A stretch of DNA of 64,000 nucleotides from Anodontia alba. Lineage: Eukaryota > Mollusca > Bivalvia > Lucinida > Lucinidae. The DNA lies in assembly GCA_964016985.1 (NCBI GenBank), contig OZ024829.1, forward strand, positions 70,165,267-70,229,266, given 5' to 3'. The position numbers and the translations under genes were made by a program. Positions 30,603 through 42,959 of the stretch are shown here, piece by piece. The stretch's first letter is position 1. Each line of letters opens with the position of its first letter. Below the pieces are notes generated by a model. That model had not been told where the DNA came from, did no database searches, and saw only the letters and a program-made list of their open reading frames with translations.

Positions 30603-31493
30603 ATGCCACAAGGTCGACATCTGCCAAACGACGCGCGCTTACGCGCTATTGGAATGCTCGAAGCTGGCATGAGGCAAGTCGAAGTTGCTAGACGTTTGGG
30701 TGTTTCACAGAGTGTGATCAGCCGCCTACGAACTCGGTTGGCACAAACCAACAGCACGTTAGATCGACGTCGAAGTGGGCGCCCGAACGTCTCTCAAGAA
30801 CTGGAACAAGTGTGTCTGTTCAAACCGTTCGGAATCGACTTCACAGCGCTGGACTTAGAGCTCGGCGACCTTACGTTGGGTTGCCACTTTCCCAGACAAA
30901 AAAAGACAAGCCAGGCTAGCATGGACAAGGCAGCATCGTCGATGGACTAACCAACAATGGGCGACTGTACTCTTTACCGACGAGTCACGGTTTCTGCTTG
31001 GATATGCTTGACAGACGACGTCGCGTTTGGCGTCGCAGAGGTGAGAGGTACGCGAACTGCGCCATTGTTGAACATGACCGGTATGGAGGAGGAAGTCTTA
31101 TGGTATGGGGCGGCATATCTGTTCGTTCCCGTACAGAGCTGCTTGTGCTTAACGGAACTCTGACAGGCCAACGCTACACCAATGGTTACAGCCGGTTGCA
31201 ACGCAAGACCTCATCGGGCGAGGATAGTACAGCAGTTCCTGCAGCAGAACAATGTGGATCATCTCGATTGGCCTGCTCGATCCCCTGACTTGTCAATCGA
31301 GCCTGTTTGGGACATTCTCGGCCAGCGTGTACGACAGAGAGTTCCACGACCAAGAACGCTCCAAGCTTTGGGCGCAGCCTTGCAGGAGGAGTGGTGGAGG
31401 AAACCCCAGCTACAGATTGCCAGACTCATCAGGAGTATGCGTCGTCGTTGTGTGGCCTGCATAGATGCAACAGGTGGACATATGCGATATTGA
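30603..31493 (+). pseudogene. Tc1-family transposase (element B), frameshifted
   Basis: It starts MPQGRHLPNDARLRAIGML with a helix-turn-helix (VARRLGVSQSVISRL) and RRRSGRPNV. The middle is out of frame (TDESRF is visible near 30978). Then come GGGSLMVWGGI and NARPHRARIV, and the Glu region reads SPDLSIEPVWD, missing a residue compared with the usual PIE. It ends GGHMRY. The element's TIRs are not clear to me; it probably spans about 30.3-31.6 kb. Confidence 0.8.
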
Positions 31494-31619
31494 CAGATTT
31501 GTGAGGTTTTATTGGTGACCCTAGTGATCTTCCATACAAAGGGCATCTTTCATTTCTGCCCACGCATGGATTTTTCTGAAACTTTGTATAATAATAACTA
31601 GGCATATGCAACCTATGAA

Positions 31620-34600
31620 AATGTGCTTATTAAATTATATTATAAAAAGTTGGACTCAGGACACAACCTTGAGTCACTCCCCCCATGAGCTGATACCTGT
31701 CTCCAAATAAGTATGTCATACATCTTAAGTTTAATTTAGTTTTAAGATTTTTGTGCTGTGCTGAATGGTGAACACCATAGTAATTCTATTGGTACCTCAA
31801 AACATTTAAAGTTAACATTTTCTGATAAATTGATTATAAAAAATCTGAATTTTTTACCAAAATTGAAAAAAATATCAAAATTAAACTTTCAAAATTAATA
31901 TGTTATAGTCTTTGTCAAGATTTCATACTACCAGGAAAATTTGCTACATATATCCTCTATAGCTGTGCCAAATTTTATAAAAAATCAAAACCGGTAACAT
32001 TGTCATTTTAGGCCTTGAATGGATATAGGTCGATTTTTACAAAATTGACTATTTTGTTACATTGATAAAAAACAGTAGAGAAAGGCAGTGTTATCAAACA
32101 CTTCTAACACTTAACAAATCAAAGAGAGTTTAGACAACTCGGAATGAATACATCTTGAGCTACCCATTAAATTTTCATGACTTTCTATTACTTGCCTTCT
32201 ATTTATATGGACTCTGACTAACCAACTGTTACAAATGTAGACAGCATAACAAATTAAATTTAAAGAAATTCTAATTAACAAATTAGGCTTAATAAAATCT
32301 TACGCTTTTATTCATGTCAGCAAATCATTGAGTATTTTGTATAATTACTTCCCAAAAGGCATAAAACTAAAATAGGTGTAAAATAGGGGTATCCATTCTC
32401 ACCATTACAAAAATAGGCATAAAACAGGGAGATCCATAATCTCCATTGTCATATTAAGAAGATGTAACGTACTATTGCAAGTAGTTGTTGCTTGTTTGTT
32501 TGTTTGTTTGTTTTGAAGAAGGGCTTGCATCCCCATCAACAGATTTTAGGATTTTTGGAGATTTGCTTCTGGACTGGTGAACTCTAACCAAACTAAGAAC
32601 GCTTGAAAAGAAAATAATACCTATAGACTTAACTTCTGATATATCTATAGCTTGCTGGCAAGCCTATATTGTATTTTTAAATTATGAACACTGGATTTCT
32701 TGGCCTGTAACATGTTCAAATGTGTCACTTCAATCAGTATTTCCTGCGATCGAATTGACACTGACACTGGAATTTTTCTCTTTGTTTCAACAGTTATCTT
32801 TGATGACAGCAGCACAGAATACTGTTTATGTGGTCTTAACGTTTGCTATCAGAAAAGCAGATCTATCCTTTCTTCCTTACAGTAAGCATATATGAAATTG
32901 TTTCTGTTCTGCATAAGTTCTATTCTAGTGCACATAGTTTGACTTAAACAACAAATTGGTGTTCTGTAGTTCTTCATGTTAAAGCTTTAAGATTTTTCCA
33001 AAGGTTATATGACATTCATATTTTAGTCATTTGCCTACTAGTTTGAAACTCCGCCATATGTTAATTAACACAGGAGTTTAAAACAGCTAACTTGTGTGAT
33101 CTTAATGTGAATCTAAAGGATGTATTGAAGAGTTTTTGAACAGTTTTCATTCGTTTGGTTGCTGGCAGTTCTATGGTATTTAATTAATTCTATTTTCACT
33201 TTGTCTCTGTTTTTTGTGTTGTAATACGTTTTGAAAGGAGGCTTTTAGTATTCAAGTTTTGTTTTAGTTCTTATACTTAAAATCTTTCTTCCATTGAATA
33301 TTTTAGCTGAATATAATTTCATTTTTCTTAATACCAACTGCTCTTACTTTCATTGTTGTTCTTCGCTGATCATATTTCTGAAAAGTTATTCTTTCATTTT
33401 AGAAAGAGTACTAAAGTATTTGGTCAGCAAGTGCATAGATCTTACCTAAAGAAACAGTACTAAGCTTGCATGTGTCCATGTGACACAGACTTAAGTTGTT
33501 CATTACTGATTGTATTTAAGCTGTAGTGTTTTTTTCCAATATTGAGTGTCTTCGTGTGTGTTTTGTACCAGCTGTGAAATCTTCTGCTGTGGTTTTGACA
33601 ATATTGTGCTTTTTTGTATTTACTAAGCGTTAACAAGTAGTCACAGTATTGCCTGTTTATATCAATTCTTTTTGTTACTCTGTTATTTTTTAGGCATTTA
33701 TCCAGTTTACACCAAAGTTTATAGTTGATTTTTGGACAATGTCCACATTGTTGTATTTACTCATCCATTGAAGATTGACAATTCTGAATGTTGAAATCAA
33801 CAGACATGGACCCTGAAAATTTTAATCAGGTGTCCTAGGATAGTAATCATTACTTGGTAAGCAAGTTGTGCCCACCATGCCTGTCTGCCTGAACGAGTAA
33901 CTTTAAAGCTAGACCCAGGTTTCATAATCAACATCATCAGTTACAAGACTGTTATCTGCTTTTTATTATCTGATAAATACTTCCACAGTCAAGTATTTGA
34001 AGTGGAATCCTATATATACAGATACAGATAACTTGGACTTAGTGTCTGCATGGTCCAGATCATGTGAACGAAAAGTTTGTTTTTTTTGGACATGGTGTTC
34101 AACAAGGTGCAATTCAGTCAACTGGGTATAAATGAATATGTACAATTATGGTATCAACTTCTTATACAAATCATACTATATCATATGGTAATCCAAATTG
34201 AAAGCTATTGATAATTTGACTTTACACGATACTACTTATACATGAATATTGGGTAATTTCATATTTTGCCGACTCAGGACTATATGTATTCAGGCTGTTC
34301 AAACAACATGTTACCGGTCTTCAATTTTTATGAAATTTCATGTGTTTATTCCTAATACATATGGAAATTTTTTATGCCGAAATGGTGTCTTGACAAGAAT
34401 CGGAACATGGTAAAATTGCAGATAATATCTGGATGAATACATAACCTGCAGCTGAAATATGGGGCTACCGTTCAACTTACGTTATTGCTCCAACACTATT
34501 GCTAAGTACATGAAGCCATCCATAGTATCAAAACATGTACTAATGATGGTCTTAATTAATAAAACATTCTAGCATCTGAAAAATGAAATCCTGTTTACTG

Positions 34601-34970
34601 TACGAAGGTTAATGTTAGGGCACCCCCTGATTTAGTAGTGGCCGCGTACAAAACACCATAAATTTACAATGGAACTACATTTAAAAGCCAATGCCTCATA
34701 ATCATCAGTGTTATACCCTAGGCAACCATTGTGCAGAATTTCATCCAATTCCAAGCGTGGGCAGAAACCAATGTAAATTTCCTATACCGTGTAAGAGCCC
34801 CTTTTCTCATTCACATCTAGTGCTACAGACTCCAACGGATGGATTTTTGTCTGTAAATGAAATGATGTAATCAAATATATCAATTTCAGATTTCAGATAT
34901 GTCTTAGTTTCCTTTTATTTCACCGTACATACAAATTTCCCTAACTTCTTTTGCCACGTATAATAGTTAC
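31620..34970. other. Gene-free stretch inside the interrupted Gmr1-like element
   Basis: AT-rich. It holds a (GTTT)n run near 32490-32512 and a ~50-base near-duplication around 32360-32450 (AAAATAGG..AAAACAGGGAGATCCA). No coding similarity is recognised on either strand. Confidence 0.4.
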
Positions 34971-34977
34971 TGACAAC

Positions 34978-35412
34978 AGAGACCGTAAGATCTAAAGGTT
35001 ACTCTTTTACATATAAAACCCGTGAGGTTATGGAAACAGAGATTCAAGAAATGCTTGACTAAGGTCAGTTTTTTTTTCCATATTCTTCGACTGTAGTACT
35101 GGTCTCCAAAAAGTGCGGTTTTGCATCGATTTCCGAAACTGAACAGTTATTGAATTCGATGCAGAACCAATGCCGAATATGGAGGAGGTGATGGTCATAA
35201 ATATTCGACAAAAATTGATCAAAAGTAGAAATGACCGACGGGCATTGTTGCAGTTCAAAACTATGCCATTCGGGCAGGTGCCTCATTTTGCAGGCTGATC
35301 CGCATCGTTTTGCGGGATCTTCGGTACGTAGATAGTTTCGTAGATGATATGTGGATTTTTTCTCTGGAAGATTGTATGACGCCTTTACGTCAGGTTTTGG
35401 ATCGTCTCAGGT
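34978..35412 (+). pseudogene. Reverse transcriptase remnant of Gmr1-like element
   Basis: Pieces in order: YKTREVMETEIQEML, SSTVVLVSKK, then MPNMEEVM-like and TMPFG-like sequence, and FVDDMWIFS, the YxDD box with Phe for Tyr. Several frameshifts and stops. Joins in sense to the pol pieces ending at 28748. Confidence 0.7.
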
Positions 35413-35431
35413 AAGCCTTCAAAATGTATGA

Positions 35432-35580
35432 TTGTGTATGGCAGTTTTGAATTGCTTTGGTTACAATATCGAGGGACAATCGATGAGATGTGCATTAAAA
35501 CTTCAGCCCTACCGATTTAGAATAATAGCTATACGTAGGCAAGATAATTTGGGCGCGGATTACCTTAGTCCGTGTAAAGT
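35432..35580 (+). pseudogene. RNase H end of Gmr1-like element
   Basis: MRCALKLQPYRFRIIAIRRQ then DNLGADYLS matches the C-terminal end of Ty3/Gypsy RNase H. The core RNase H between this and the YxDD region is deleted. Confidence 0.65.
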
Positions 35581-35599
35581 CGGTTGCACTTGTATATAT

Positions 35600-37058
35600 A
35601 CTAGCGGAAAAAAGAAACTGTGCATGTATAAAAAATAAATTTTCTATAATTCTAAAATCCATTTATGCTTGAAACTTTACACAAACATGATGTGTATACT
35701 CCTTAACAATATTGAATGGTAAATAAGGTCCTTGCACGTGCATTGTGTTGTCCTTATGCACGTGCAGGATTAAGCATATTCGTGGCTAGCAATTAAATGT
35801 GAACGTCTTTACAATCTTTTTGACTCTTGTGTATAACCGTTTTATCCAAGTGAAACAGAAAAACAAATTTATTCCTCCTGAATGTGTTGGTAAGCAATGC
35901 CTAGACTCAACGAAGCTCAGTGCAACCAAGCGGTTGGCATGATTCGGGCTGGTGTATCCCAAAATGAGGTTAGCAGATGGTTTGGCATGCATAGGAACAC
36001 GATTTCTGCTTTATGGAGACGTTATCAGGTAACACCAGGGACCGTCGCAGATCGGGACGTCCACGTGTGACGTCATTACGTCAGGACACTTACATCCGTG
36101 TGACGCATCTTCGAAACCGACCAAACTGCTGCGTTGACGGCTAGAAGCATTCCTGGCTTGAGGAACATTAGTCCAAGAACCGTGAGAAACCGCTTGCGTA
36201 AACGGAACATTTGCCCTCGGCATCCAGCAATCCGTCCAGTCCTACAGCGACGTCACCGTGTTGCTCGCCTTAAATGGTGCAGGGCCCATCTTCGCTTTAC
36301 TAGACGAGATTGGGCGCGCATCCTGCTCTCAGACGAGTCATGTTTCCACTTGGATAGCAGTGATGGTCGTTCCAGGGCATACCATCGAGTTGGAGAACAG
36401 CACCAGGATACCTGTGTTGTTGAACGTTGACTCTTTGGCGGGGGCAGTATAATGGTATGGGGCGGAATAACGGAAATTTGACTGGTGCACGCTACTGCGA
36501 TGTGATTCTGCAAGCCCATGTTGTTCTGTTTGTGTGTCAACATGCCGTTATGCTGCAACACGACAACGCCAGACCACAAGTTGCACGCATTGTGACTGAT
36601 TTTCTTACTCGGCAGAATGTTAATGTGTTGCCATGGCCTGCGGTATCACCAGACTTATCGCCGATAGAGCACGCATGGGATGAGATGGAACGTCGTCTAC
36701 GTCAGTTGCCAAATCAGCCAGTGACGTTGGCTGAACTTTCCCACGCGTTAGTTCGCATCTGGAACAGCATTCCTCAGGCGTTTTTCACCAATCTTGTCGG
36801 ATCCATGCGGCGGCGAAGCAATGCATGCATTACTGCTAACGGTGGACACACCAGATATTGACTTTGTGACATGGTGCTTGAGACATTTTTGATTTGTTGA
36901 GCCTTGGTGATGAAATGGGTCTTCTTTTCGCACTTTTGAATCCCTTGAACTTCGATGAAATGTGTATTGTTACAAATCTGAAATATATTATTACTGTCTG
37001 CTACGATGTTATTATTTTGTATAACTTTTTACCAATGCACAGCTTCTTTTTTCCGCTA

Positions 37059-37060
<2 letters not shown>
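35600..37060 (+). mobile_element. Tc1-like transposon C
   Basis: TIRs: CTAGCGGAAAAAAGAAACTG at the left, and the inverted CAGCTTCTTTTTTCCGCTAG at the right. Both sides run into (TA)n, the preferred target. The TIR start is shared with element A. Confidence 0.85.
35897..36861 (+). pseudogene. Tc1-family transposase (element C), frameshifted
   Basis: It starts MPRLNEAQCNQAVGMI with a helix-turn-helix, then GRPRVTSLRQD. Frames change near 36030, 36130, 36310 and 36430. Downstream are LLSDESCFHLD (first Asp), QHDNARPQVARIV (second Asp) and SPDLSPIEHAWD (Glu, DD34E). It ends GGHTRY. Confidence 0.8.

Positions 37061-37091
<31 letters not shown>
37061..37091. repeat. (TA)n microsatellite
   Basis: Pure TA run beginning at the right end of Tc1-like element C; probably the expanded target site. 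Confidence 0.8.
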
Positions 37092-37093
<2 letters not shown>

Positions 37094-37094
37094 A

Positions 37095-39240
37095 GTGCAA
37101 CTTTTTGTTAAAGCAAAGGTGAGACTTGTCATTAGTTGTAGCTTGTCATTAGTTGTAGCTGTGTCCATTGTTGTGTCGTGGCAAAGAAAAAAAACCGAAG
37201 GATTTTTTTCTTCTTAAGGAAAGGCCTTTGTTACGACACACACACTTCAATGCATTTTTCCCGACGTAGGGTACCTCTTTACTTACATGAGGCCACCTTT
37301 GCCTTACCGTGCGTATTTTGCAATTTTAATGTCCAACAGGTAGGAAGGGGCAAATAATAGTTTTCTTTTTATTTAAAAGCCTATCTGTACTAGCAACATT
37401 GTTTCTTTAACCATTACCAGTCTCTGAGAATATTTAGCAGACGACCAATTGATGGTAGTTTTCTTATTTTCCCAGAGATCTGGATTTGACATTTCATGCA
37501 AATTGCTCCACTGGAGACAATCTGCATAAGATATCAAATCCTGGGAAAAAATAAAAATATTTCAAAATGTCGTCTGCTGAACATTTTACCCAGGTGCTTA
37601 GTGTTAATCTGCATTATCAAAAATGAATTATTTGAGAAAGCTTCAGAGACAGTTTGCTGCAAAAAAAAGGGTAAGAAAGTTTTGGTGAAAGACAAGGTAT
37701 TATTTGGTGGTCAGTAATACAATGCTGTATTCCAAAATGTTTTGCTAATATTCCCCAGGAACAAGACAGTATAGCCCTGCTAAAGTTTGGACAGGATTTG
37801 CTGTAAACAAAGCAATTATGCCACCATACTGAATATTGGACTGTAAGTTCGGCAAGGCCTACTGTCCTTGCAGCTGGTATGGGTAAAAGGGGAATGCTGT
37901 TATTTCTTCTGTTTCTTCACTTTCATTCATTCCCCTCTTTCTTCACTAACCCTCTCGTTCATCTCTTCTATCTCTTTTCTCTCTTTCAAGGGTTGACTTG
38001 TCGTTAAATCCCATCACAATCAATGTAGTGCACATGTACATAGATATGTTCATCAGCCTCCGGGCTGACTCCATAATCATTTCCGGCGCTCCAAATAGAA
38101 ACTGACCTTATGACATATGCAAGCAGGGTACACCCGTCAGCTTGTGCATCTGTACAAACATCTGTGCAAACAATGTAGACCCTGATTATGCCCAGATGTG
38201 TAGGCACATTTGCGTGCAGGCAGGTCACATATATAATAAAGTCAGTTTCTAATTGGAGTAACATATTTACATTTTTTTCACTCATCAGCTATGTGCTCCA
38301 GACGTAAAACAAACATTAACCGACCGAACTAAATGGTAATAATCACGAAAAATGATAACAATATTACATAAAAATTAATTATTTGACATTGCTTTCAGGT
38401 CAGACTGTATGAACGTGTTGAATGTTAATTGGCATAGGACTTGAAATTGGGACTCAGGGAACTCAGTTCTGGTGACAAGCCAATCTGGTCAGGGTATTTC
38501 CTATTTACAGATGAGATACTACATATAAAGATAAACTAATTGTTCATCGGTAATGTCCATGATCATCGCAATCCATTTGCGGTGCTAATATACTGACCTG
38601 TTGAAATGCCATGTGTGTGTGAGTACCTAAGACCATAATCAGACTGTGCAGAGGTTGTTGAACAGATATACAGTCTGATCTGGTACCATTTTTTTTATAT
38701 CTGACATTTCTGTAGCCTGGTAATTTTTGTTTAGTCATTAATCCTTACCACTCTCTGGGCAAAATTAACAGATGCCAAATTGGTAGTAGTTTCCCTGTTC
38801 TTTTTTTTTTCTTTTTCAGAAATTAAGGGATAACACCATTTTCATGAAATGTCAAAGACTTTTTTCTGGGAATAAATAAGAAGTTAATTTCAAGTTGTTG
38901 TCTACTAAAAATTTTGCCCTCCACGATAAGCGTTAAGAAATGGGAATTAGTCGTCAAATTGGTTAAAAATACCTACTGCGAAAAATTTCCTGATGACATT
39001 AACTTTTAATTATAGATCAGCACAAGAGTGAGCTACTTGATCAGCACCATAATATAAATCATATTTGCCTTGAATCAGTATCCTAACTGCTAGCGTAATA
39101 GTATTCTTGTCAAATAACTCACTTCTGACAATTCAACTTGCAAACATAAATTTATGACAGAGAAGGTATAAACAAGTAAATAAACAAATAAAGTCTATGC
39201 AAAAAAAAACATTGTAACATGTATTTTGAGGCATTCTAAA
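37095..39240. other. Stretch without gene; one SINE-like repeat
   Basis: 37853-38020 is a SINE-like copy (GGCAAGGCCTACTGTCCTTG..TCTTTCAAGGGTTGACTTGT..CGTTAAATCCC), matching 62399-62603. 38640-38690 and 46600-46640 share CAGACTG-type phrases of another dispersed repeat. No gene found. Confidence 0.5.
37853..38020 (+). repeat. SINE-like repeat with GTTGAC..GTTAAA tail
   Basis: Shares start (GGCAAGGCCTACT), pyrimidine-rich middle (TCTTCTATCTCTTTTCTC) and tail (GGGTTGACTTGTCGTTAAA) with 62399-62603 in the same orientation. Confidence 0.65.
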
Positions 39241-39249
39241 CATATTTAC

Positions 39250-39425
39250 AAAATTTACCCCTATGGGTAAATTAAACATTGAGTTTACATGACGAAATTT
39301 ACCCCTATTTGCCCCCCTACCCTTGAGCTGGGGTATTTTACCGACGTGGTTAAATTTTGCCCCTAGGGGCAAATGCTTTTACATGACGATTTTGCCCCTA
39401 GGGGCAAACTTATGCATATAAATGG
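39250..39425. repeat. Fold-back repeat with two 18-bp perfect palindromes
   Basis: TTTGCCCCTAGGGGCAAA occurs at 39356-39373 and again at 39391-39408, and ACATGACGA precedes similar ACCCCTA blocks at about 39290 and 39381. This is probably a nested pair of palindromic MITE pieces. Confidence 0.7.
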
Positions 39426-39469
39426 GGCATTAATAGACGTCTCAGCAGGCTACACGACATTACAAAAAA

Positions 39470-39775
39470 GAAAAGTCCGGGGTGTGTCACAATCACAAGC
39501 CGCAGCCCTTCTCAAGACACCAAGGGGAAACAGACAAAACCAAACAAGCGCAACTCGTACAAACGTACGAAAAGTACTAAGCTTAAGACTTTAATCAAAT
39601 CGCCTTGTAGAATAAACCACAAAGCAACAAAGAGTAAGACTAACACCGGGACCACCGCCTTAGAACGGTCAGTAGCATATAGTTTAAAGCACTTTTACAA
39701 CCGACTAATTTCACCCCGGGTCTCGATGCCACTCTTTGCCACTGGCGAAGACCCAGAGAATCTTTACGTGATTTC
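39470..39775. repeat. Dispersed repeat, copy 1
   Basis: Shares CACAATCACAAGCC..ACAAACGTACGAAAAG..AAACCACAAAGCAACAAAGA..GGTCTCGATGCCACTCTT with 42310-42655. In the second copy it lies next to the RT pseudogene, so it may be its flanking region. Confidence 0.6.
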
Positions 39776-40035
39776 ATTTTATATAAGATGATGAAATTTC
39801 AAAACGCGTATTATATTAAGCCTAGAGCTACGCTCATCTAATATATTATCTAGAGATTTTAAGAAGATATAGCGAAATATATTGATGGTGAATAGTCTAG
39901 ACAAATAAATAAATATAAATAAGAGTATACACATAATTAGTTAAATTACCTATTGTGTAAGATAATATAATCAGCATTTTCTTCGCAATAGCCCAGCGTT
40001 CACCACACTTGGTTGGAGCTGTACTTGTGATTAAA

Positions 40036-41624
40036 TACTGAAAAGAAAAAGAAACGCAGGGTAAATTTTATTCCTAAATTTCATTCAAGTTTGAAAAAGT
40101 TTGTTAAATATTTTACTATGATTACAAAACGGTACATGTATTGAACAAAAGTTCCAAATTTCATTGGTTTGCGATCAACAAGTCTCGAGTTATTGAAGTT
40201 CATTGGTAGCTACCCCCCAAATCTTGAAATCAAAATCAAACTGAAAATCAATATCGGGTGTGCCCCCCTCTTGCTGCCGTTGCTGCCCTAATTCTCCTTT
40301 GGATAGAGTGAACCAAAGCATTGGCAGTTCGCATCGGGATGTTATTCCATTCATCGATCAACGCATTCCTTAGTTGTGCGAGAGTTGCGGGGGGATTTCG
40401 GCACTTCCTAACCCTTCTGTCCAGCTCATCCCACATGTGCTCTACTGGGGTCAAATCTGGACTTACGGTGGCCATGCTAGTGGTGCGATGTTATTGTTTG
40501 CCAGGAAATCCTGACAAACTCGGGCAACATGTGGTCGGGTATTGTCCTGCTGCAGAATCAGATTACGTTGTTGCACAAGCGGGACTGCAACAGGACGCAA
40601 GATCTCATCCCTATACCTTACTGCGGTCATATTGCCCGCAACAATAATCAACTGTGATTTTATCCCGTGAGCAATGCCTTCCCAGACCATAACGGAGCCA
40701 CCCCCAAACCGTTCCCGTTCGACAACACAGGCGTCGGCAAAGTGTTCTCCGCGACGTCGGTACACACGACGTCGAACATCTGCGCGATAGAGAGTGAACC
40801 TAGACTCGTCCGTAAAAAGAACTCGTCTCCACTGCCTCATCGGAAATAGCCTGGGCGCATGCGCCGTCAACCACGCCATACGACGCAACCTACGTGCCTG
40901 GGTCAGAGGCAGACCAACGTATGGACGACGAGCTCGAAGACCAATCTCACGCAATCGACTTCCAACAGTCTTCGGAGAAATTTGTCGATTATGCGTACCT
41001 ACTGTATTAAGGGCAGTTTCTGTAGCAGTGAGATGACGATTCCGCAAATGTGCCAGACGGATTGTCCTGTCTTGACGTCGCGATGTCACGCGTGGACGCC
41101 CAGACCGCGGTCGGTCTGCTAAATGCCCTGTCTCCCTCAAACGTCTAACAAGACGTTCAATTGTTGAGACGTTGACCCCAAAATGATTGGCAACTTGCTG
41201 TTGCCTCTGACCCTGCATCAGCAACGCAATTGCCCTACCCCTCTGAACATCAGTCAATCGTACCATGAATGAAAAAAAGTTCAAAGTAGCGTAAAAATGA
41301 AAAGAAAAAATCGGTAAAAGAATCGAAGAGCGTTGTGTATCGTTGAAGTGTACCAAATGGTGTGAGGAAATCTTGTGCTGAAGGTTTAAACATGCTTGTT
41401 TTGCACGAAATTTTGGCTTTCCGTATTGTCCGTGCAATGCACTGTTGTGCACGGTTGAATGATTTCACACACTGGGTATATAGCACATCGACCAAAGACT
41501 CGTATACCCGCGGTTTACATTCACAGGACAATCTGTAAAAGTGTATGGCTATAGTAAACACCGTAAACAATGGTTAAAATAAGAAGGAAAAAACTCTACC
41601 CTGCGTTTCTTTTTCCTTTCAGTA
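40036..41624 (-). mobile_element. Tc1-like transposon D
   Basis: TIRs: TACTGAAAAGAAAAAGAAAC at the left, and the inverted TTTCTTTTTCCTTTCAGTA at the right, with TA at the ends. It is nearly identical to element E at 50.1-51.7 kb. Confidence 0.9.
40248..41266 (-). pseudogene. Tc1-family transposase (element D), single frameshift
   Basis: It starts MVRLTDVQRGRAIALLMQG; a longer upstream frame exists but this Met begins the conserved part. Helix-turn-helix VANHFGVNVSTIERLVRRL, RPRSGRPRVTSRRQDRTIRL, catalytic Asp in VLFTDESRF, second Asp in LQQDNTRPH, Glu in DLTPVEHMWD, end RGGHTRY. A one-base deletion near 40466 relative to copy E breaks the frame just before the Glu region, so this copy is inactive. 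Confidence 0.88.
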
Positions 41625-42309
41625 TATATTACATCTGAAGCTATATTTAGTAATTTCTGCGGGAAATATAACATAATTCCAAGGAAATATTTCCTTTAGA
41701 ACGCAATCACGCCGCGCAGGTGTAACGTAACGTCACAAAATGTTTTGATGTCATTTGAAAGAGCATAAAAAAGAATCTGAAGAAAGAAAATCATTTTTAT
41801 GACATGTGAAATATAAGTTAATACACTGAGTTGTTTGTTTATCGGATTTACAAATCTCTCGGGAAATATTTCCTGTATTTTAAACTCAGGGTGCATAATT
41901 ACATTTTCAGCAGCGATTTACTGAGATTTGTCAGTGAATTATAATTACCGAGTGAATTATTTCATTTCGAATGTTTTGACGTCATAATTACTAGGCGAGC
42001 AGCAGCTGACGTTGTTGGTAACAACAATAAATGTTGAGTTTTTGCAGAAATTTGATAAAATCATGGAAAGCAGACTGCAATTTTCACGCCCAGTTGGCGT
42101 TTCTGAGGAAAGACCTGCAACACAAATATAAAATTGATTTTCTTGATAATCCAGTTCTACTTTCGTGACATTGTTGTGTCTGTCTTTCAAGCACAATCTT
42201 GCACGTAAGGGAAGAAAACAAGATGGCGACTGATTTTCAAACTAAACCACGCCTCCTGAAATTCATGCACTGACTGGAACTATTTTGGTAGAAAAAAAGG
42301 TAAGAGAAA

Positions 42310-42655
42310 AGCAGGGAGTGCTACAATCACAAACCGCACCGACAAATTCAAACAAGCACAAATCGAACAAACGTACGAAAAGCATTAAGATTAGCTCTCT
42401 CTTCCCCAAGCGAGGTAATAGCTATGCTAAAAGGACTGAAAAACACAAGAACAAAATGACATAATGTAAGACATAAAACAAATCGCCTCGTAGGATAAAC
42501 CACAAAGCAACAAAGAGTAAGACTAACATCGGAACCACCGCCCAAGAACAGTCAGTAGAGTAAACCAACGGCGTGGGGGAGGGGTGGGATCTAAAGCATT
42601 TCTATAACCAGCCAACTTCACCCTGGGTCCCGATGCTACTCTTAATACAGGAATA
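42310..42655. repeat. Dispersed repeat, copy 2
   Basis: Diverged copy of 39470-39775 (shared CAAACGTACGAAAAGCA, AAACCACAAAGCAACAAAGA, GGTCCCGATGC..ACTCTT). Confidence 0.6.
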
Positions 42656-42959
42656 CATAAAAATTCGGTTCGCATAAAGGCTCCCAACTCAATGCATCAA
42701 AGCGAAAACATAAAAATCAAATTAATCCCTATAATAAACGAGTACTCATGGCTAATTCTACTGTATGCCAGAGTAAAACCAGTAGTTGAACCATGGCGGG
42801 CCAAGCCAAAGACATATCGTCAAGCCCCAACCCGCTGGTTAAAGTTTTACGAAGAGGCCGTCATTGAGTGAGGCCCGAACCGCCGTCGTGAAATTAACGA
42901 GTGAAGTATAGCCATCAACAATGATTGGGTTGACAACTAGGCATGCAGCCATATCCAGT

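Larger units (their letters stand above)
26580..35580 (+). mobile_element. Decayed Gmr1-like Ty3/Gypsy pol, order PR-IN-RT-RH, with nested insertions
   Basis: Pieces on one strand, in order: protease (VLRDTG near 26634), CVVTRAQAEQ linker, integrase HH (about 27.1 kb), integrase CC and core (27.4-27.9 kb), integrase C-terminal part (28.0 and 28.3-28.55 kb), start of the RT linker (to 28748), then after a 6.2-kb interruption RT (34.98-35.41 kb) and the end of RNase H (35.45-35.58 kb). Integrase before RT is the Gmr1-like arrangement, known for a minority of Ty3/Gypsy elements. Stops, frameshifts and insertions show it is dead. Confidence 0.7.

Noticed and set aside
41266..41452. N-terminal extension of the element D transposase
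   Set aside because: The upstream 62 codons lie in the TIR-proximal region and lack similarity; the conserved protein starts at MVRLTDVQ, as in copy E.
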